A stretch of DNA of 64,000 nt, taken from assembly GCF_013343005.1 (NCBI RefSeq), contig NZ_CP054491.1:1346501-1410500 (forward strand), read 5' to 3'. The DNA comes from Candidatus Reidiella endopervernicosa. GTDB lineage: Bacteria > Pseudomonadota > Gammaproteobacteria > GCF-013343005. Made by a program: the position numbers and the translations under genes. The notes under the pieces were generated by a model, which saw nothing but the letters and a program-made list of their open reading frames with translations, did not search any database and was not told the origin of the DNA. Below are positions 50,265-61,586 of this stretch, one piece after another; position 1 is the first letter of the stretch; each line of letters starts with the position of its first letter.

Positions 50265-51068
50265 ATGTTCAATAAAGTAGTCTTGATAACAGGTATGCCA
50301 AGGTCTGGTACAAGTTGGCTAGGCCAGATAGTTGATAGTTCACCGGATGTGGCGTATCGATTAGAACCCCTGTTTTCATATAGGTATAAGAATATTATTA
50401 ATAAAGAATCGGATGCATTAAGCATAAATAGATTCTTGAAATCCATTTACCTCACAACCGATGAGTTTATTTGTCAGACTGAAAGCAGAAGCATAGGTCG
50501 CTATCCCAGTTATCATAAAAATGAGTCTCCTTCGGTGTTGGCGATTAAGACCACGCGTCATCATGAATTATTATCAAAGTATTTGAGGTGTATTGATGAT
50601 TTGGAAGTGGTATCAATTGTTAGGCATCCATGTGCGGTAATTAACTCATGGATATCGACTGACAAGGAATTTAAAGATAAGGGGTGTAGTGTTGCAATAG
50701 ATTGGAAAAGCGGGGTGTGTAGAAAGGATGGTATCGGTGAAAGCTGGGGTTTGATGACTGGTTGAGTGAGACAAAGAGCCATCTAAACTTAGCGCTTAAA
50801 AATGATAATTTTAATATTATCAAGTACTCATCGCTTGTAACTGATTCAGAACGAGAAATAAGAAAGCTTTTTCTAGGATTGGTATACCGATAGAGAGGCA
50901 AACAGAAGTCTTTTAAAAGAATGTAATCAGAGTCATAGCGATGACCCATATTCAGTGTTTAAGAGTAAGAGTGTAATGGACGACTGGCGTCAGTCACTGG
51001 ATAGTGCGATCAGGGATGAAATAATTGCCGAAACGGTTGCGTCAGGTTTAGATGCGTTCTTGGAGTAA
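50265..51068 (+). pseudogene. Sulfotransferase family protein, frameshifted
   Basis: About 265 residues. The 5'-phosphosulfate loop reads ITGMPRSGTSWLGQIVDSSPDV (residues 8-29) and the 3'-phosphate motif VSIVRHPCAVINSW, the two binding signatures for PAPS. After a break near 50755 the frame goes on as WLSETKSHLNLALKND and ends DAIRDEIIAETVASGL-like (DSAIRDEIIAETVASGLDA). It would put a sulfate group on the glycan. Start at ATG 50265; the in-frame ATG at 50256 is an alternative. Confidence 0.75.
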
Positions 51069-51200
51069 CATGTGCGCATAGGTTTGATAATTAAATCGGA
51101 TAATTGATTGTTCATATGGTCTTGTCAGTATTGGCTCCAACGTTCCATTGCTGGTTTGTAAATCGTTAAGAATGCACATAAGTAGTTAGGGTGAATAGAC

Positions 51201-51991
51201 GTGAATTGCATTATTTGTAGCTCGAAAATGATTTACTATTTTACAAAATTCTTTGAAGAGTATGGGCTGGGTAGTGTTGACTATTATAAGTGTGATTCGT
51301 GCGGATTCTGTCTTTCGAAAAATCACGTAGAAATGAGTGATGATGATTGGAAGGTTTTAAATCATGATTTTCATGTTAAGAGTCATGGCAGCAACACAAA
51401 TCCATTTAATAGAAACCAAAGATATTTTAACCAGTCATTGATGTTATATCTGATGAATAAGCACGATCTGATTGAGCATGGTTCTTGGCTTGATTGGGGG
51501 CTGGTAATGGTGTGATATCTAATCACTTACTTAAATACTTTGACCTAGAGCTGCATAACTACGATATGTACTTTTCAGCAGATCATAATAAAGTATCAGA
51601 GGATGAGCTAAAATTAAGAGGTTATAATCTTGTCGTTAATAGTGGCGTATTTGAGCATGTAAGGAGTAGAGAAACACTTGATCGAATCGAGGGCTATGTG
51701 AAAGAAGATGGCTGTCTTGCTATTCACACACTGGTGGCTGAGGAGATCCCAAGAGGCCCTGATTGGATGTATCTTCTTCCTGTGCATTGTTCGTTCCATA
51801 CAAATCATAGTATGGATCTTCTTATGAAACAGTGGGGATATACCTCATCTGTATATAACGAATCATCAAAGTTGTGGGTACTATTCAAAGGCTGTGATAA
51901 AACGATAAAAGAGCACGTTGATGCTATGAATAACTCATTAGGTTGGGAATATCTTTACTATCGCAGTGGTTTTGTTGATTATTGGAAGTGA
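51201..51991 (+). pseudogene. Methyltransferase with N-terminal zinc-ribbon-like motif, one frameshift
   Basis: About 263 residues. The N-terminus has CIIC (3-6) and CDSC, a likely metal-binding pair typical of the C-methyltransferase-type proteins in sugar loci. The SAM motif LDWGAGNGVISNHLL appears when one G is added to a run of five at 51496-51500. Next come LNVVNSGVFEHVRSRETLD-like (NLVVNSGVFEHVRSRETLD) and GCLAIHTLVAEEIPRGPDW. The single homopolymer explanation makes me think the gene is intact in the cell. Function: methylation of a glycan component, inferred from context. Confidence 0.75.
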
Positions 51992-52060
51992 CAGGAAATA
52001 ATGTTACTAAATAATACATATTAAAATGTTAAATCGATATGTCATCAACTGGCATCTGGA

Positions 52061-53572
52061 ATGAGATATAAGTCTTCTGTCGGTAGAAATATTGGTGCTA
52101 ATTATATAGGCACAATATATAACGCAATTGTCGGTATTGCAGTTCTCCCACTATATATCGGTTATGTAGGAGAAGAAGCATTTGGCTTGATTGGTCTCTA
52201 CATCATGCTTCAGGCATGGTTAACTCTACTTGATCTGGGTCTATCACCGCTTTTAGCAAGGGAGGCGGCTAAGTCGCGTCGTGATGAATCTGGCAGTGCG
52301 AGATTAGTTAAAATAACACACAGCCTTGAGCTCATGATTTTAGTGATCTCACTTTTCACGTTCCTTATGATTGGATATCTCAGCGAGTGGATATCTCTCG
52401 TCTGGCTAAGTATTGGAAGTCTAGAGGCGCCCAAGGTAATTGCAGCAGTCACGCTTATTGGTCTTACAATAGCGCTGAGGTATTTCTCCTCCTTATATCG
52501 AAGCGGTTTGCAGGGGCTTGAGCGTCAGGTCGACCTTAATGTGATCAATGTCATCATAGTCACGTTGAGATACTTTGGTGCGCTTATGCTGCTGCGGTAT
52601 GTAAGCGTTGATATAACAGTGTTTTCACCTATCAGGTGCTTGTTGGCGTAATTGAGATTGGGGTTCTCTCAAGGCAATATTACAAGGCAGTATCCTGCAA
52701 ACAGAAAATAAGTATTCGGATCTATCTTAATGAAATCATACCAGTAATACCCTTTGCAACGGGTATTGCGTATACAGCTTTAATTGCTGTAGTGGCTAAT
52801 CAAATAGATAAGCTTGTTATGTCAAATATACTACCGATACACGAGTATGGGTATTTTACGTTGGTAGTAATAATTTCAACTGGAATTGTTCAATTGTCGA
52901 AGCCTATAGGCCAGGCAGTACTTCCAAGAATGACGTATCTTCTTTCAAATGAAGATATGCAGAAAATGTTGACACTTTATAGGGGGACGCAGATTGTTGC
53001 AGTGTTTATAGTTCCATTGTCTGGTGTGATTGCTATATATTCTTATGAAATATTGTATCTATGGAGTGGTGAGATTAATGCAGCAGAATGGGGAAAAGAT
53101 ATTTTATTCTGGTTTTCGTTGAGTAGTGGGATATTAGCGGTAAACTCATTTCAGTACCATCTTCAATTTGCATATGGAAAGTTAAAGCTGCACGTCATAT
53201 ATACATCGGTCATGGCTATCATTCAGATACCGCTACTAATTTATGTGGCTTATATGTATGGTCCACTTCAAGTGGCTGTCACGTGGTTTTTCTCAGGCTG
53301 TTAACATTGTTAGTATGGACACCCTACATTCACTATAAGTTTGCTCCTGGTATACATTTAAGATGGCTGTTGTTTGATATCGTGCCAAGCATCTTGATTT
53401 CGTTGCTTATATTATTAATCTCTAAAGATTATTATATGTTTACCAGTACTTATGATGAGGTTATAAGTGCGGTATTTATCGCTCTTGTTTTATAATAATA
53501 GTTATTGCCAATATTATTATGTCGCCTATATGCAGGAATTTGATTAAAAAGGTTTTGGATAAGTTTTATTAA
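52061..53572 (+). pseudogene. Wzx-type polysaccharide flippase, frameshifted
   Basis: MATE/MVF-superfamily membrane protein that moves lipid-linked glycan across the inner membrane. In three frames (52061-52650, 52640-53300, 53283-53572) it gives about 500 residues and some 12-14 helices. The start RNIGANYIGTIYNAIVGIAVLPLYIGYVGEEAFGLI is typical, as is LLDLGLSPLLAREAAKSR. The middle has NQIDKLVMSNILPIHEYGYFTL. The last break, a T run at 53488-53491, is one base short; after repair the protein ends KKVLDKFY. Presence of Wzx implies a Wzy-dependent or similar glycan pathway; no clear Wzy is seen here. Confidence 0.82.
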
Positions 53573-53577
53573 CTAAT

Positions 53578-54493
53578 ATGAAATACTGCAAGAGAATTGT
53601 TGTTTACGCTCCGAGCTATGATGAGAATGTTGGAGGAATTATTGCACTACATCGCTTGTCTCAACTATTGCAAGAAAGTGGATATAAGTGCTGTCTGCAT
53701 CCATGGTCTCCGCAGTTTTCAATGTCAAAGCCAATGTTTACGATAGTTCAAATTGTTAAATATATATATGGAAGTATAGTTGGTCGTCGATATGAAACAT
53801 TAAAACAAAATTACATACCCATAATAGACGCTATCGATCCAGAAAGTGATGTCATTGTTTATCCAGAAATTGTCATTGGTAATCCCTTGCGCGCGAGGAA
53901 TGTGGTTCGTTGGGTTATGTATTATCCGGGAAAAATAATGGGTAAATGGGGTTATGGTAATGATGATTTAATATTTAGCTATCACGATATGTTTTCACGT
54001 AATCATAAATATATACACTATGGTGGTGAGCTAAAGATAATCTTCTTACAGAAGTCATACTACAATAGTAAATCCGCGAAGAGATCAGGTACATGTTATA
54101 TAAAGAGAAAGAGGAAATATAGAAAAATAGTACATGACCTAGATAATTCCAAGCTCATTGATGGTAAGGCACATGAGGAAATCGCAGAAATATTCAGGAA
54201 TTCGGAAGCTTGTATATCTTATGATTGTTATACGATGTACTCAAGATATGCCGCTATATGTGGCTGTCTTTCAATAGTGGTTCCAGAAAAGGTGTAAGTA
54301 AATTACAGTGGAAGCCAAAAGAGGAAGACCGCTGGGGTATAGCTTATGGATTCGATGAAAAGAGATAAAGTGGGCTCTAAGTACGCGGCATAAAGTTCTT
54401 CCCTATCTAATAAATCATGAAGAGAAATGTAACGCAGAATCGACATCTAATTTTATCAGTATGTGTGTAAAATACTTTGATTTAACACGCTGA
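53578..54493 (+). pseudogene. Glycosyltransferase-like protein, frameshifted
   Basis: About 305 residues. It begins like a GT-B enzyme: RIVVYAPSYDENVGGIIALHRLSQLLQESGY (6-36), then VIVYPEIVIGNPLRARNVVRWVMYYPG. The C-terminal nucleotide-sugar side is suggested by ACISYDCYTMYSRYAAICGCLSIVVP. An A run at 54287-54290 is one base short; after that the frame gives LQWKPKEEDRWGIAYGF, and a further break leads to the TGA at 54493. The family is not a well-known one and the sugar cannot be named. It follows wzx by five bases. Confidence 0.65.
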
Positions 54494-54795
54494 CCGCCAT
54501 GGAGAGCGAAGTGAGGGCGGTTAGTCCCCGATAGTCGACGCCGTCTGTATATTCGTAGTTGAGAGCGCGAGCGAACGACGGAGAAGATGCAGCACGGCTT
54601 TATGTCGGCGTAGAGTCACTGAGGGAGTTGTGTAGAGCCGCGAAGAGGTGATTACGCAACGTACGCAGGACGTCGGGCGCCGCAGGCATAAACGGTCGCG
54701 TGAAGTTTTTGCTGTTTGCTTGGGCTTGGATGCCCAAAACAAACTTTCGCAAAATAGCGACTCCCCGGAAGGAGTTTGACGATGTCTGTTGTGAT
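54494..54795. other. GC-rich noncoding block in the AT-rich island
   Basis: Some 300 bases with clearly higher GC than either neighbour and no gene I can support. It contains an inverted repeat at its left end (CCGCC, 54494-54498, with GGCGG, 54516-54520) and a hairpin at 54713-54744 (GTTTG-TTGGGC against GCCCAA-CAAAC, slightly imperfect). The minus-strand frames show no family motif. It lies exactly between two convergent units, where a repeat family member, a terminator or a remnant of a mobile element would be expected. Confidence 0.4.
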
Positions 54796-54830
54796 GGTGT
54801 TTGTTGGTTAATAAGAGTAAGTTTGTTGGC

Positions 54831-55779
54831 CTAAATTGTTTTGCTGTAAACGTACTTAAGTACGTCTTTATGTTTCAATTCGAAAGCCTGTAAGGCTTGC
54901 TGATCGCTTGCTGATAGTGCGGAAGAGGGCGGACTATATTTTACGTGACTCATCTTAAAGCTATTTTTACTATTGATATGTGTGCCGAAGCGTTTGTTAT
55001 ACTGATCAATATTCAATAATACTTCATCGTCTAGACCAATAAATAATTTTACCCTATTAATGATAGATTCGTGATTGCTAGCTAGTGACTTGTAACTAAC
55101 GATTAGAAGTCTATCTGGGTGTTCTTGTAGAGCACTTTTAATGTTTAAGAGTGAGGGGCATACTGCGAATGGAGTATTTTCTTTGTATTGCCACCACGTT
55201 TTATATTCGACTCGATTGCCTCTCTGGGTGTTTTAGGGTGACTATGAAGGGTCGATTAATTTTCCTCATTATTTCAGGTAGCCAGTATACATATCTAGGT
55301 GTTTTATCATAAATATATTTGGAGTTTTGAAGATTAATTTCAGCCTATCGTCCTCATGAAGCCTACCAGAGTATCGGTGTAATTTATCGTACATCTCAGT
55401 GTAGGAGCTTGAAGAGAGAATGTCGTCTCTATCTTCTTTTGTTACACCCCATCCCAGTTAGTTGATGATAGCCAGTCATAAAATGGAGTTACGAGATTAA
55501 AGTTTGTGATGTCACTCAATAAAAACCACATTCGACACCGGACGCAATGTCAGGGTGACCGTTTAATAGCTGTGAAAGAAGTGTGGTGCCGCTGTGCTCT
55601 TGCCCTGTTATGACGCATAAAAGTTGGCTCTTTCCGTTTTGTTGGTTGAGTGTGTCAATGTGACGAGGTGGTTTTGAGTGTAAGCCACCGCGCAAAATAA
55701 TGCTTTGTGCAGTGCGAGTTAGTAATATGTAGTTTATTAATTTACGCATGTTGTGACGACCCAATATAATTGTTTTCAT
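54831..55779 (-). pseudogene. Sulfotransferase-like protein on minus, multiply frameshifted
   Basis: Read from the ATG at 55779: a short N-terminal part, then LLCVITGQEHSGTTLLSQLLNGHPDIASGVECG, a P-loop-like 5'-phosphosulfate motif of the sulfotransferase type. Downstream the homologous sequence is broken in at least three places. The C-terminal piece (55016-54831) reads RFGTHINSKNSFKMSHVKYSPP and ends KHKDVLKYVYSKTI. Total about 310 codons. It faces opposite to its neighbours. Because the damage is heavier than elsewhere, true decay is as likely as assembly error. Confidence 0.6.
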
Positions 55780-55922
55780 GTACCTATAGTATAACAAGAG
55801 ACGCAAACAGTTATCATGAGTAATGATGGTGTTGTCGTATACTACGTGGCTGATAGCTAAATAACGGTATGTGTCGAGACTGTGGAGGAATTTCTTCGAT
55901 ATAGTGATAGATAATACATTGT

Positions 55923-56078
55923 ATGTACAATAAGTTTGTTTATAGATTGGTGTCTATGTGGTGTTATCGTCTCAAATGTCTATTCATAAGTCTGACAGCT
56001 AATAAGATAAATGACTTGTATTCTGATTTAACATCTTTGAACAACACAAGAATTCCTGGCAAGATCAATTATATGTAG
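55923..56078 (+). CDS. Possible small or broken ORF, unknown
   Basis: A 51-codon frame, MYNKFVYRLVSMWCYRLK at the start and RIPGKINYM at the end, in the 500-base gap between two transferase genes. In the frame of the following GT2 gene the sequence after it also reads through without stops from about 56092 (VIITKGKIRCKIYADVLDF) to the GT2 start. Together these may be pieces of one decayed gene whose family I cannot name. There is no ribosome site worth the name before it. Confidence 0.25.
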   Translation: MYNKFVYRLVSMWCYRLKCLFISLTANKINDLYSDLTSLNNTRIPGKINYM

Positions 56079-56275
56079 ATGTTATATAGGGACTTGTAAT
56101 AATTACTAAAGGCAAGATCAGATGTAAAATATACGCAGATGTACTTGATTTTGAAGATATTCAGGATATTGTCTCCATAAATAATCGATCCTTGAGATTT
56201 ACTGCTAAATATACTCGTACGGATACGACCGTCGCCAGTTACTATCACGATATAAATTATGATGAGATTCATAAA

Positions 56276-57087
56276 ATGAAAATATGTGCTGTAGTTATAG
56301 ACTACTTCGGAAGTGAGATGACAGTAGCGGCACTTTCCTCGCTAGTGGGCCAAAAATAGCATGGTTTGTCGTTGTTGGAAACTCTAATAATGACGCTGCT
56401 AATGATGAATTGCAGGGTAGTGTGAATAAGTTATTTAGCAATAGAGGTATTAATAATTACGAATTTATTATTAATGATCAAAATCTAGGTTTTGCAAGTG
56501 GTATAAATTATGCGATTAATAGGGTAGAGGAGAATCAATCTTTCGAGTCTTATTTGGTAATGAATAATGATACTATTGCAAGCCCTGATCTTGTAGGGTG
56601 TCTTGAAAAGGAAATGATTAGTAATCATAAAGTGGCATTGGTATCACCCTCTATACTAGCGCCTGATGGTGTGATACTTCTCTTTATTACAACCGATACT
56701 CTGGAATACAAACTAAACGTAAGTTAGTAGGATCATTTAAATATTTAAGCGGGTGTTGTCTGCTGATTAATAGAAAACTGATTTCAGGAAATGTATTCGA
56801 TCCGGAATTCTTTATGTATGGAGAGGATGTGGATCTTTCATGGAGGGTGAGGCTTCTTGGTTTTATATTGCGCAAATAGAATCAACCTCAGTCGTTCATC
56901 AGGGAGTGCGTCAAGTAAAGTCGGTAGTGATTTTTATGAGTTGCACGTCATTCGTGGACATATTCTTCTTTCAGACAAGCTTAATAGCGGCGCGTTATTG
57001 AAGGCTATCTCTAAAATAATTACTCTCATATTCTTAATGTTTCGTGGGTTATATAGATCGAGTAAATATAAAAAATTACGCCACTAA
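56276..57087 (+). pseudogene. GT2 glycosyltransferase (rhamnosyltransferase type), frameshifted
   Basis: About 270 residues after repair. MKICAVVIDYFGSEMTVAALSSL starts it. An A run at 56352-56356 is one base short, then IAWFVVVGNSNND. The metal/nucleotide motif is LVMNNDTIASPDLV, preceded by NLGFASGINYAINR, both typical of family 2. After another break near 56680 come LSGCCLLINRKLI and FFMYGEDVDLSWR, the catalytic EDxDLSWR motif. The C-terminal helical part ends in basic residues. Likely adds rhamnose or a related sugar in the island's glycan. Confidence 0.8.
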
Positions 57088-57237
57088 TTAGTATATTTAA
57101 GTCGCTTATTAAATAGCGTCAACAATATTATATGCCATTGACATTAACCTAGGTCTTATATGCAAAATATGAATGTAACGTATTGTGATAAGTCCGGGGT
57201 GATAGAAGTTGAGTGAACTAGATTGCACGGGTGGAAA

Positions 57238-58468
57238 ATGAATAATAAACGGGTACTAGTGCTAACATCGACATTCCCAAAGTGGGATGGAGATACGGCT
57301 CCCTCATTCATATTCCAACTTTCAAATAGAATGGGAGTCAGAAATGATGTCTTCGTTCTATCACCTTATAGTAATGGTTCAAAAATTACCGAAACAATGT
57401 CTCGCTTAAATGTCTATAGATTCAAGTATTGGTTTGGTAAAAACTTCTAGCTGATGGTGCAATTCTACCAAGCCTAAAAACAAGTTACTGTGGTTGCAAA
57501 TCATACCATTTATTCTGGCTGAACTATTTGCGGTTAGAAGGCTCGTAAAGAAAAAAATTAATGTTATCCATGCGCATTGGTGTATACCTCAGGGTTTCGT
57601 TGCAGTCGCTTACAAGCTTCTATTCTTTTCTAAAGTGAAGATTATATGCACATCTCATGGGGCTGACATATACGGACTAAGAAAATATGACTTTATTAAA
57701 AGGTGGGTGCTTAATAGATGTGATCGAATAACAGCAGTTAGCAATGCTCTCAAGGCTGAAATATTGGCATTGAACGTGAAAGTGGATGTAAAAGTTATTC
57801 CTATGGGCGTTGATCTGTCTCTGTTTAATCCAAATGCAAAGTCTGGCGTCCTGCAATCTCGTTATTCTATCAATGGACCTTTGCTTCTATATGTTGGTCG
57901 ACTGAGTGATAAGAAAGGGGTTAAATACCTTATATCTGCAATGACTAAAATTGTACGGAGCGTGCCATCAACAAAGCTATTGATAGTCGGTGACGGGGAG
58001 GAACTAGAATCACTGTCTGATTTGTCATCTGATCTTGGCTTGAGCAATGAGATTGTCTTTGCGGGTGCGGTTAAAATAGTGATTTACCAGGCTACTATGC
58101 TGACGCAGACATATTTATTGGTCCTTCAATTGTTTCAAATGACGGTGATACAGAAGGCTTTGGGTTGGTGTTTGTTGAATCTATTGGTAGCGGATGTTAT
58201 ACGATTGCAACCGATCTACCAGCAGTTGCTGATATTGTAGTAGATGGTAAGTCCGGATTTATCGTTACTCAACGAAGTAGTGATGAAATAGCGATGACTG
58301 TATTAAAAATACTTTCTAATCCAAAAAATATGCAATGATGAAATCATACGCACGAGAATTTGCTCTAAAAACTATGATTGGGAAGTGATAGCTAAAAATA
58401 CTGTGATCTCATTATTTAAAATGTCGATTCAGTTAGGTAGTGATTCGTGTCATCTGGATATGTGTTAA
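57238..58468 (+). pseudogene. GT4 glycosyltransferase, frameshifted
   Basis: GT-B enzyme of about 400 residues. Start ATG 57238: RVLVLTSTFPKWDGDTAPSFIFQL. A break near 57445 leads to VIHAHWCIPQGFVAVAYKLL, CTSHGADIYGLRKYDF and RITAVSNALKAEILAL. The linker GVDLSLFNPNAKSG and LLYVGRLSDKKGVKYLISAM start the donor domain. After an A run at 58073-58076 (one base short) come GPSIVSNDGDTEGFGLVFVES with the EX7E motif, and VVDGKSGFIV. The end near 58320-58470 needs one more shift. Donor sugar unknown. Confidence 0.82.
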
Positions 58469-58628
58469 TTGTTTCTATGTTGCATCGGATTTAAATCACC
58501 GACTGCTTATAACGCTTGAAGGTAACCTCATATCTAGGCGGTTATATATATCTTGGTATCGCAGTTCCCCCCGTTCTTTAAATGGTATGACACAGTTGGT
58601 TTTGAGTTTTCCTGTATAACAGAGGTGC

Positions 58629-59512
58629 TCACTCACTTCCATTATTTTCCGTGTTGCTGTAGAGCAATCCGGTGACTTGTTCAGAAACCAATCCTATTAA
58701 AAATGATAATTGAAGTGGAAAGTAGAAGGGCACTCATGTTTGTAAATCGGTCGGCTGTGATAAATGTATACATGTAGTATCCTGTGCCAACGATAAAGTG
58801 AAATAAACTTATGGGAATAAAAGCTTTAGTGGCGAGTAGAGTGTGCCAATTTTAAATATAATTAAAAGGAAGCGAATACCATCGCTGATTGGCTTTATAT
58901 GGCTCTTTCCAGTTCTCTTTGCGGCATGAATTGGAATATAACAAACTGAGTAACCTGCTCTAAAAAATGCCATGGTGCAGGTCGTCGGATATGAAAACTT
59001 ATTGGGTAAAAGGTGGATGAATTCATGAAACTTATCTGCGCGAGCGGCTCTAAATCCTGATGTGAGGTCGTCAATGCGGTGGTTTGTCATCCAGGAAGAT
59101 AGGTTGTTGTAGAGTTTATTGGCAAGCCCTCGTCCAATACTCGCTTGAGATCCTTTCTGTCGTGCACCTACAACCATGTCATAGCCTTCGTCAAGCTTTG
59201 ATAGTAGGCGTGGTATGTCATCTGGGTTGTGTTGTCCATCTGCATCCATAAATAGAAGTGTGTTGCCTGTGGCAGCTCGTGCACCCGTTTTAATGGCGGC
59301 ACCATTACCAATGCTGTAAGGATGTGATAATACTTTCACACCTGCTTCGATGCAACTTGTCTGGTATTGTCGCTAGAGCCGTCATCAACGATTATGATTT
59401 CATGTAAACAACTTAACGTTGTTATTTTTTCTAGCAGTGTCTTAAGTGGGATCGCCTCGTTCTTTGCTGGAATAATAAGGCTAACGGTGGCTTTACTGGT
59501 CTTTTGAATCAT
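58629..59512 (-). pseudogene. GT2 glycosyltransferase of the DPM1/GtrB type, frameshifted
   Basis: Membrane-associated enzyme that makes polyprenyl-phosphate sugars. From the ATG at 59512: VSLIIPAKNEAIPLKTLLEKI and HEIIIVDDGSSDNTRQVA, then after a break near 59336 SIGNGAAIKTGARAATGNTLLFMDADGQHNPDDI with the DAD metal motif, YDMVVGARQKGSQ and DLTSGFRAARADKF. Past 58815, in other frames, the sequence goes on as two hydrophobic helices (ISLFHFIVGTGYYMYTFI and SALLLSTSIIIFLIGLVSEQV) to the stop at 58629. Last gene of the pilin block. It likely feeds a lipid-linked sugar to the GT-C protein encoded upstream. Confidence 0.8.
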
Positions 59513-59552
59513 TATTAATCCGTGAATTGTTTTTGCATTAATAATTAACTGC

Positions 59553-61452
59553 TCAAGATTGTCTATATCCCTTTTTGCTATTACGTAAAGAGGGTTTTGC
59601 TCGCTTATCCATTTCTCTAGCAAGAGAGATGTATGTAAGTGCGTCATCATAGAGCCCTACAGTGGACAGCCAGGTAGCTTGAAGAAGTGGGATGTCAATT
59701 ACCGGTTGTAGCTGATGAGCCTTATCGAGCGAATCCATCGCGGGTGAAAGCAACCGCTGGTTGGCATACATTTGTCAAGCCAATAATGCAACATATGTTG
59801 CGTGGTCCTCTGTTTGAACGATGGGTTGTAAGATGTTGCTTTGAAAATATTAATCATCTCATTGGTGTTAAGTGCCCCACACTCACCTTCATTGCAATTT
59901 GTGCAAACTGGATCAGTGTGGATGCTGAGGCGTGACTATACTTTGATGATTTCATTTTTAACTGAATTGCAGAAATATCATCTAAGGTCAGTGTCTCCTT
60001 GGTGCATTGAATTAGTGCTGTTTGAAGAATTAATGAAGCATCATTTGGATGGTGACCTAATGCAAGCGTGAGCTGTTTCTCGGCCTCATTATGATCGTTA
60101 TTCATTAGTGCAAATGACGCTGCTGCTTGTCTGGCGCGTATTGATGTTGGGTGTTCTGAGGCCCATACCCGCGAAGCGACTAGGGGTTTCCCCATATTAT
60201 ACTATTTTGGTATACCGAGAATGTTGATGCAAAAGTAGGCATGAAAATAATGAAATGATTAATGGTTTGTGGGTTTTATAGTGCTTGACACCAATATAAG
60301 CGACAAAAGCAAAGGACCAATCATTGGTAGATAATTTCTATGCTCAAAATATAGTTCAAGCGGTAAAACAGTTGATTCCATCAGATGCCCGCTAAAGAAC
60401 CATGCTATCGCAAGGCTAAAGAGCGGTGCTCTTTTTCTTGTGGCAAATCCCATAAAAGAAGAAATATAATAGTTCAATGGCAATGACTGTGCTTACAGGT
60501 GTGAATAAACTCTTTGAAATCACATAGTCATCATGAAATAGGCCGCCATTACCAAGTCTTGGAATTATGATTTGGCCTAGATAATCTAGAAGTATTCTTG
60601 ACTCGGTTAGTACACGTTCATAAAATTAAAATCTCTGTTTGGCAGTATTGATGGGGCTTTAAAGGCTAAATATGCGATGTAGCTAATAATGCACAGGGCA
60701 GGCAGTGTAATAAAAATGTTTTCCATATTTTAAAGCTACTGAGATCACCCTTCGTGGCTTCTCTATACAGAATTGATTCTAATACAAATAAATAGACAAA
60801 AATCAGGGCACCATTTTCTTTGCTTAAGACAGAAAGTGGAACCAGTATTAAAACGAAAGGGTGAGTAGAAAATACCCTGTTTTGGGTCGTTCTGGAATTA
60901 AACCACGTAGATATAAATATAGTGTGAGGAGTGCCAGATTGAACAGGGCGCTTAATTCGGTCATTCTCTGTATTACATAGAGAACTGTCGATGTATTGAG
61001 TGGTTGAGTTAGCCAGAGGGCTGAAACTAGAAGTGCCGTCCACTCAGAGGCTCTAATCTCTACATTAGTAATAATGAGTAGTTTACGTATGAATGTGTAG
61101 ACTAAGACGCCATTAAGAAGGTGAATCATTAACCCGGTATATTTAAATCCCCAGGGATCTGTCGGCCAGGCGTTATCATTGATTAAAAGCTAAGCAGGCT
61201 TATTGGGCGTCCGGTAGGTCCAGATGTACCGCCCAGCACAAATTGAAGAGAACGATTGAAGGTATCGAACTGGTCAAGCTGCTCTAATATGCTTAAGTTT
61301 GGGATGTCATCAAACAGAAAGGGTCCAATGAGTCCCGGCCAATAGATGGCAGCAGTCATTAAAATCAGAAGGTAAAGAAGGAAGGTTGGTGCGATTGCTG
61401 CTATATATTCGCTAGCCGACTTGCCTTGAGTGCTTAAGTCGTTATAGATCAC
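59553..61452 (-). pseudogene. Multi-pass GT-C-like membrane protein with TPR repeats, frameshifted
   Basis: About 630 codons spread over several frames. The N-terminal half is polytopic: FLLYLLILMTAAIYWPGLIGPFLFDDIPNL carries the FDD motif at the first periplasmic loop, typical of TMTC-like/GT-C transferases. Further helices, ALWLTQPLNTSTVLYVIQRMTELSALFNL, VLSKENGALIFVYLFVLES, and the family motif [21 protein letters not shown] follow. The C-terminal half has TPR-like helices (SIRARQAAASFALMNNDHNEAEKQL and PLLQATWLSTVGLYDDALTY). It lies right after two pilin genes and before a DPM1-type GT2. I infer a pilin or surface-protein glycosylation function. The number of breaks leaves decay possible. 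Confidence 0.7.
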
Positions 61453-61586
61453 GCGAAACTATTATATCCAGTTAGGTTTGTTTGAGTTGCTCCGCATAGC
61501 TTATTGAGTTGACTAGCAAAGCATTTGATTATCATTATGCATACATATGGTGTCACACTAAAATCTAGCGTGAGATGTTAACGCTA

